Both the position numbers and the translations under genes were made by a program. Shown one piece after another: positions 60,104-64,000 of a stretch of 64,000 nt of DNA. This DNA comes from Variovorax paradoxus B4 (lineage in GTDB: Bacteria; Pseudomonadota; Gammaproteobacteria; Burkholderiales; Burkholderiaceae_C). The first letter of the stretch is position 1. Every line of letters begins with the position of its first letter. The notes below the pieces were generated by a model. The model was given only the letters and a program-made list of their open reading frames with translations, searched no databases and had not been told where the DNA came from. The stretch spans positions 2,728,001 to 2,792,000 of the forward strand of contig NC_022247.1 of assembly GCF_000463015.1 (NCBI RefSeq), read 5' to 3'.

Positions 60104-60163
60104 CCCTCGAAAAAGAACACTCGTGCTTTTTCTTCTTTTTCTTCACACACCAAGGAACGCAGC

Positions 60164-62269
60164 ATGACGGCTGAATACAAAGTGCTCGGCGATGTCGCCG
60201 TGATCACACTGACCAACCCTCCGGTCAACGGTCTCGGTTTCTCGACCCGCATCGGCATCACCGATGGGCTCGCGAAGGCCAATGCCGATGATGCCGTCAA
60301 GGCCATCGTCATCACGGGCGCCGGCAAGGCGTTCTCGGGCGGTGCGGACATCAAGGAGTTCGGCACACCCAAGGCGCTGCAGGAGCCCAACCTGCTGAGC
60401 GTGATCCTCGCGCTCGAGGCTTCGCCCAAGCCGATCGTCGCGGCGATCCATTCGGTGTGCATGGGCGGCGGCCTCGAATTGGCGCTCGGCTGCCACTACC
60501 GCGTGGCGGCGCCCGGCACCAGCATTGCACTACCTGAGGTCAAGCTGGGCCTGATCCCCGGTGCCGGCGGCACGCAGCGCCTGCCGCGCGTGCTGGGCGT
60601 GGAGACCGCGCTCAACATGATCGTGAGCGGCGAGCCCGTCAAGAGCGAACTGCTCGCCAGCCTGCCGGGCCAGAAGCTGTTCGACAAGCTCGCGGCCTCG
60701 CCCGAATCGGTGTTCGAGGAAGCCGTTGCATTCGCCAAGGGCGTCGCGGGCAAGACCGGCGACGCATTGCCGCTGGTGCGCAACCTGCCGTGCAAGCACC
60801 CGCAGGGCGATGCCTACTTCCAGTTCGCGAAGAACATGGTCGGCGGCATGTCGAAGAACTATCCGGCGCCGCTCAAGTGCGTCGATGCGGTGCAGGCCGC
60901 CACCAGGATGAAGTTCGACGAAGGCATGGCCGAAGAGCGCCGGATCTTCACCGCGCTGATGTTCACGCCCGAATCGCTGGCGCTGCGCCACCTGTTCATG
61001 GCCGAGCGCGCGGCCTCCAAGATCCCCGATGTGCCCGACGACACGCCCAAGCGAGAGATCAAGTCGGTGGGCGTGATCGGCGCCGGCACCATGGGCGGCG
61101 GCATCTCGATGAACTTCCTGAATGCGGGCATTCCCGTGAAGATTCTCGAGATGAAGCAGGAAGCGCTCGACCGCGGCATTGCGACCATCCGCAAGAACTA
61201 CGAATCCCAGGTCAAGAAGGGCAAGCTCAAGCAGGACAAGTACGAGCAGCGCATGGCGCTTTTGAGCACCACGCTCGACTACAACGGCCTGAAGGATGCC
61301 GACCTGATCATCGAAGCGGTGTTCGAGGAACTCGGCGTGAAGGAGAAGGTGTTCAAGGAACTCGACCGCGTGGCCAGGAAGGGCGCCATCCTGGCTTCCA
61401 ACACCTCGACGCTCGACGTCGACAAGATCGCGGCTTTCACTCAGCGCCCGCAGGACGTGGTCGGCATGCACTTCTTCAGCCCGGCCAACGTGATGAAGCT
61501 GCTCGAAGTGGTGCGCGGCAAGGAAACGGCCAAGGACGTCCTGGCAACCGTCATGGACATTGGCAAGAAGATCAAGAAGACGGCCGTGGTCTCGGGCGTG
61601 TGCGACGGCTTCATCGGCAACCGCATGATCGAGCAGTACTCGCGCCAGGCAGGCTTCCTGCTGGACGAGGGTGCCACGCCGCAGCAGGTCGACAAGGCCG
61701 TCGAGAAGTTCGGTTTTGCCATGGGCCCGTTCCGCATGGGCGACCTGGCCGGCAACGACATCGGCTGGGCGATTCGCAAGCGCCGCGCCGTGGAATACCC
61801 GGACATGAAGTACAGCCGCACGGCCGACAAGCTCTGCGAACTGGGCCGCTTCGGCCAGAAGACCGGGGCGGGCTGGTACGACTACCAGGCCGGCAAGCGC
61901 GATGCGATTCCATCGGAGCTGGTCAACAAGATGATCGAGGACCACCGCAAGGAACTGGGCATCACGCCGCGCAAGATTTCCGATGAAGAGATCGTGCAGC
62001 GCCTGGTGTATGCGCTCGTCAACGAAGGCGCACACATCCTCGAGGATGGCATTGCCTCGAAGTCCGGCGACATCGACATGGTGTACCTCACCGGCTACGG
62101 CTTCCCGATCTGGCGCGGCGGCCCGATGCACTACGCATCGCAGGTCGGCTTGTACAACGTGGCCGAAACCATGAAGCGCTTTGCCAGGAACCCGCGCGAC
62201 GATGCCGAGTTCTGGCAGCCCGCGCCGCTGATCCAGAAGCTGGCGGCCGAAGGCAAGCAGTTCGGCTGA
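60164..62269 (+). CDS. Fused enoyl-CoA hydratase/3-hydroxyacyl-CoA dehydrogenase
   Basis: A 701-residue bifunctional beta-oxidation enzyme of the FadB/FadJ type. The N-terminal hydratase/isomerase domain (to about residue 185) has [10 protein letters not shown] and the catalytic glutamates in [15 protein letters not shown] and [20 protein letters not shown]. The dehydrogenase part has the NAD motif [14 protein letters not shown] (near residue 305) and a C-terminal helical domain with [21 protein letters not shown]. It converts trans-2-enoyl-CoA to 3-ketoacyl-CoA. A thiolase follows two genes later, completing the cycle. Confidence 0.94.
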   Translation: MTAEYKVLGDVAVITLTNPPVNGLGFSTRIGITDGLAKANADDAVKAIVITGAGKAFSGGADIKEFGTPKALQEPNLLSVILALEASPKPIVAAIHSVCMGGGLELALGCHYRVAAPGTSIALPEVKLGLIPGAGGTQRLPRVLGVETALNMIVSGEPVKSELLASLPGQKLFDKLAASPESVFEEAVAFAKGVAGKTGDALPLVRNLPCKHPQGDAYFQFAKNMVGGMSKNYPAPLKCVDAVQAATRMKFDEGMAEERRIFTALMFTPESLALRHLFMAERAASKIPDVPDDTPKREIKSVGVIGAGTMGGGISMNFLNAGIPVKILEMKQEALDRGIATIRKNYESQVKKGKLKQDKYEQRMALLSTTLDYNGLKDADLIIEAVFEELGVKEKVFKELDRVARKGAILASNTSTLDVDKIAAFTQRPQDVVGMHFFSPANVMKLLEVVRGKETAKDVLATVMDIGKKIKKTAVVSGVCDGFIGNRMIEQYSRQAGFLLDEGATPQQVDKAVEKFGFAMGPFRMGDLAGNDIGWAIRKRRAVEYPDMKYSRTADKLCELGRFGQKTGAGWYDYQAGKRDAIPSELVNKMIEDHRKELGITPRKISDEEIVQRLVYALVNEGAHILEDGIASKSGDIDMVYLTGYGFPIWRGGPMHYASQVGLYNVAETMKRFARNPRDDAEFWQPAPLIQKLAAEGKQFG

Positions 62270-62292
62270 TCGCGACGGGACATCGACTGCCC

Positions 62293-63768
62293 ATGTTGAA
62301 ACGCATCTTCCTCGGGCTGCTGCTGGTGCTCCTGGCACTGGTGGCGGCCGTGGCGGTCAAGACCTGGACCACGCCATCGCAGCAGCTGGCGGTGGCGCCC
62401 GCACCCAAGCTGGACATCGACCTGCAGGCGGCCGCGAAGCGGCTGTCCGCGGCAATCACGTTTCGCACGGTGTCGGCCATGGACGATCCGGCCGCCAACG
62501 CGGCCGAGTTCGACAAGCTTCACGCCTATCTCGCGCAGCAGTTCCCGAAGGTCCACGCGACCCTCAAGAAGGAAGTGGTGGGCCAGAGGGCGCTGCTCTA
62601 CACATGGAGCGGCACCGATCCGAAGGCCTTGCCCATCGCGCTGATGGCGCACCAGGACATGGTGCCGATCGCCCCGGGCACCGAGAAAGCCTGGACGGTC
62701 GATCCCTTCGCGGGCGAGATCAAGGACGGCTTCGTCTGGGGCCGCGGCACGCTCGACAACAAGAGCAACCTGTTCGCGCAGATGGAAGCCATCGAGCTGC
62801 TGATCGGCAGCGGCTTCCAGCCGAGGCAGACCGTCTACCTCGTGATGGGCGACGACGAAGAGGTGAGCGGCCTGCGCGGCGCGCAGCCCATTGCCGAACT
62901 GCTCAAGTCGCGCAACGTGCGCCTCGACTGGGTGCTCGACGAGGGCCTGCTGATCCTCGACGGCGTGCTGCCCGGCCTTTCGAAGCCCGCGGCGCTCATC
63001 GGACTGGCCGAGAAGGGCTATGGCACCTTCTTTCTTTCGCTCGACACCGCCCCCGGCCATTCGTCGATGCCGCCGCAGCGCAGTGCCATCGGCAGCATGA
63101 GCGCGGCGCTCGCGCGGCTCGAAGCCAACCCGATGCCCGGCGGCATCCAGGGCGTGGCAGCCCAGATGTTCGGCGCGCTCGCACCCGAGATGGGCGGCGT
63201 CAACCGCGTGATGCTCTCCAACCTGTGGCTCACCGAGCCGCTGGTGCGCGGCCAGCTCGAAAAAAGCCCGAGCAGCAACGCGATGCTGCGCACCACCACC
63301 GCGCTCACCATCGTGCGCGCCGGCAACAAGGACAACGTGCTGCCGGGCCGCGCCGAGGCGGCGGTCAACTTCCGCATCCTGCCGGGCGACAGCATCGACA
63401 GCGTCGAGGCGCACCTGCGCAAGAGCCTGGGCAACGACGAGATCAAGATCAAGCGCTACCCCGGCAACTCGGAGCCATCGCCCGTTTCACCGACCGACAG
63501 CACCGGCTACCGCGCGATCCAGCAGGCGGTGCGGCAGTCGTTTCCCGATGTGGTGGTCGCGCCCGGCCTCATGACCGCAGCCACCGATTCGCGCCACTTC
63601 AGCCTGGTGAGCGACGCCGTCTACCGCTTCTCGCCGTTCCGCATGAAGAGCGAGGACCTTGCGCGTTTCCATGGCAACAACGAGCGCCTGGCCATCTCCA
63701 ACTACGGCGAGATGATCGGCTTCTATCACCAGCTCCTGCGCAACACCAACGCTGCGCCGGCGCAATGA
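62293..63768 (+). CDS. M20-family zinc carboxypeptidase with N-terminal membrane anchor
   Basis: A 491-residue peptidase/amidohydrolase of the M20 carboxypeptidase-S or PM20D1 type. An N-terminal hydrophobic segment (IFLGLLLVLLALVAAVAV) anchors or exports it. Metal-site residues appear in MAHQDMVP, GRGTLDNK and GDDEEVSG; the dimerisation-lid histidine is in PGHSSMPPQ. The substrate is unknown; PM20D1 relatives act on N-acyl amino acids, which would suit a fatty-acid gene context. It lies 23 bp after the dehydrogenase and 40 bp before the thiolase. Confidence 0.87.
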   Translation: MLKRIFLGLLLVLLALVAAVAVKTWTTPSQQLAVAPAPKLDIDLQAAAKRLSAAITFRTVSAMDDPAANAAEFDKLHAYLAQQFPKVHATLKKEVVGQRALLYTWSGTDPKALPIALMAHQDMVPIAPGTEKAWTVDPFAGEIKDGFVWGRGTLDNKSNLFAQMEAIELLIGSGFQPRQTVYLVMGDDEEVSGLRGAQPIAELLKSRNVRLDWVLDEGLLILDGVLPGLSKPAALIGLAEKGYGTFFLSLDTAPGHSSMPPQRSAIGSMSAALARLEANPMPGGIQGVAAQMFGALAPEMGGVNRVMLSNLWLTEPLVRGQLEKSPSSNAMLRTTTALTIVRAGNKDNVLPGRAEAAVNFRILPGDSIDSVEAHLRKSLGNDEIKIKRYPGNSEPSPVSPTDSTGYRAIQQAVRQSFPDVVVAPGLMTAATDSRHFSLVSDAVYRFSPFRMKSEDLARFHGNNERLAISNYGEMIGFYHQLLRNTNAAPAQ

Positions 63769-63808
63769 CGACAACCTTCTTTTCCTTCCATCTTCAAAGG
63801 ACCTCACC

Positions 63809-64000
63809 ATGACCAGCGCCGTCATTGTTTCCACCGCCCGCACGCCGCTCGCGAAGAGCTGGAAGGGTGCCTTCAACATGACGCACGGCGCCACGCTCGG
63901 CGGCCACGCCGTGCAGCACGCCATCTCGCGCGCCGGCATCGAAGCCGCCGAGGTCGACGACGTGATCATGGGTTGCGCTACGCCCGAAGGCGCCACCGGC
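63809..64000 (+). CDS. Acetyl-CoA C-acyltransferase (thiolase), 5' part
   Basis: The first 64 codons of a thiolase cut by the right edge. The N-terminus TSAVIVSTARTPLAKSWKGAFN is the standard thiolase start, and GIEAAEVDDVIMGCATPEGATG follows as expected. The nucleophilic cysteine near residue 90 lies beyond the window. AAAGGA precedes the ATG. It would release acetyl-CoA from 3-ketoacyl-CoA made by the fused enzyme upstream. Confidence 0.93.
   Translation, partial: MTSAVIVSTARTPLAKSWKGAFNMTHGATLGGHAVQHAISRAGIEAAEVDDVIMGCATPEGATG

Overview
This 64 kb window is GC-rich, densely coding chromosomal DNA. Gene content and order (smc-zipA-ligA, map-glnD, tandem livK genes before livHMGF, an epsC-type serine acetyltransferase, many ABC importers) point to a betaproteobacterium of the Comamonadaceae, most like Variovorax. 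That placement is inference from gene content, not a database match. I see no rRNA, tRNA, CRISPR array, integrase, transposase or phage gene.

Region 1 (1-8.3 kb) is sulfur scavenging: the end of a sulfate-binding protein, ssuE, a 44-residue membrane peptide, ssuA, ssuD, ssuC, ssuB, metY (O-acetylhomoserine sulfhydrylase) and a 71-residue Mop/TOBE protein. A strong terminator ends the run. A separately promoted serine O-acetyltransferase follows. Region 2 (8.3-13.9 kb) is mainly redox enzymes: a flavin-dependent halogenase-like protein, a ketopantoate-reductase-like/racemase-like pair, an NADPH-FMN reductase, and azoR divergent from a LysR regulator across a near-perfect palindrome. Region 3 (13.9-19.6 kb) returns to sulfur: an LsfA-like 1-Cys peroxiredoxin, a small serine hydrolase, sbp-cysT-cysW-cysA and dsbB, packed so tightly that one transcription unit is likely.

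Region 4 (19.6-22.9 kb) runs leftward: an orphan ParA-like ATPase, a hipBA toxin-antitoxin pair whose start lies inside a 20-bp perfect inverted repeat, and a lipoprotein. Region 5 (23-34.5 kb) runs rightward: smc-zipA-ligA, a Tyr/Pro-rich lipoprotein, peptide deformylase, a leftward DoxX-family gene, and an Aap-type amino-acid importer (binding protein plus two permeases) without its ATPase. Region 6 (34.5-40.2 kb) runs leftward: an Imm5-like protein, pgm, glnD and map. purL (40.4-44.4 kb) is divergent from map.

Region 7 (44.4-49.3 kb) runs leftward: a SurA/PpiC-type isomerase, then bolA, yciB, msrB and selO, the last four joined by 4-nt start/stop overlaps, and an AraC-family regulator. Region 8 (49.4-60.0 kb) runs rightward: a lipoprotein carboxylesterase, an acyl-CoA synthetase, two tandem livK paralogues with related upstream leaders, then livH, livM, livG and livF. 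A roughly 260-bp imperfect palindrome separates livG from livF. Region 9 (60.1-64 kb) is beta-oxidation: a fused enoyl-CoA hydratase/3-hydroxyacyl-CoA dehydrogenase, an M20 carboxypeptidase and the start of a thiolase.

The most distinctive signals are the two sulfur-starvation units, the hip inverted repeat, the palindromic element inside the liv operon, the paired livK operator-like palindromes, and the coupled selO-msrB-yciB-bolA array. I found no convincing wholly new defence or biosynthetic system.
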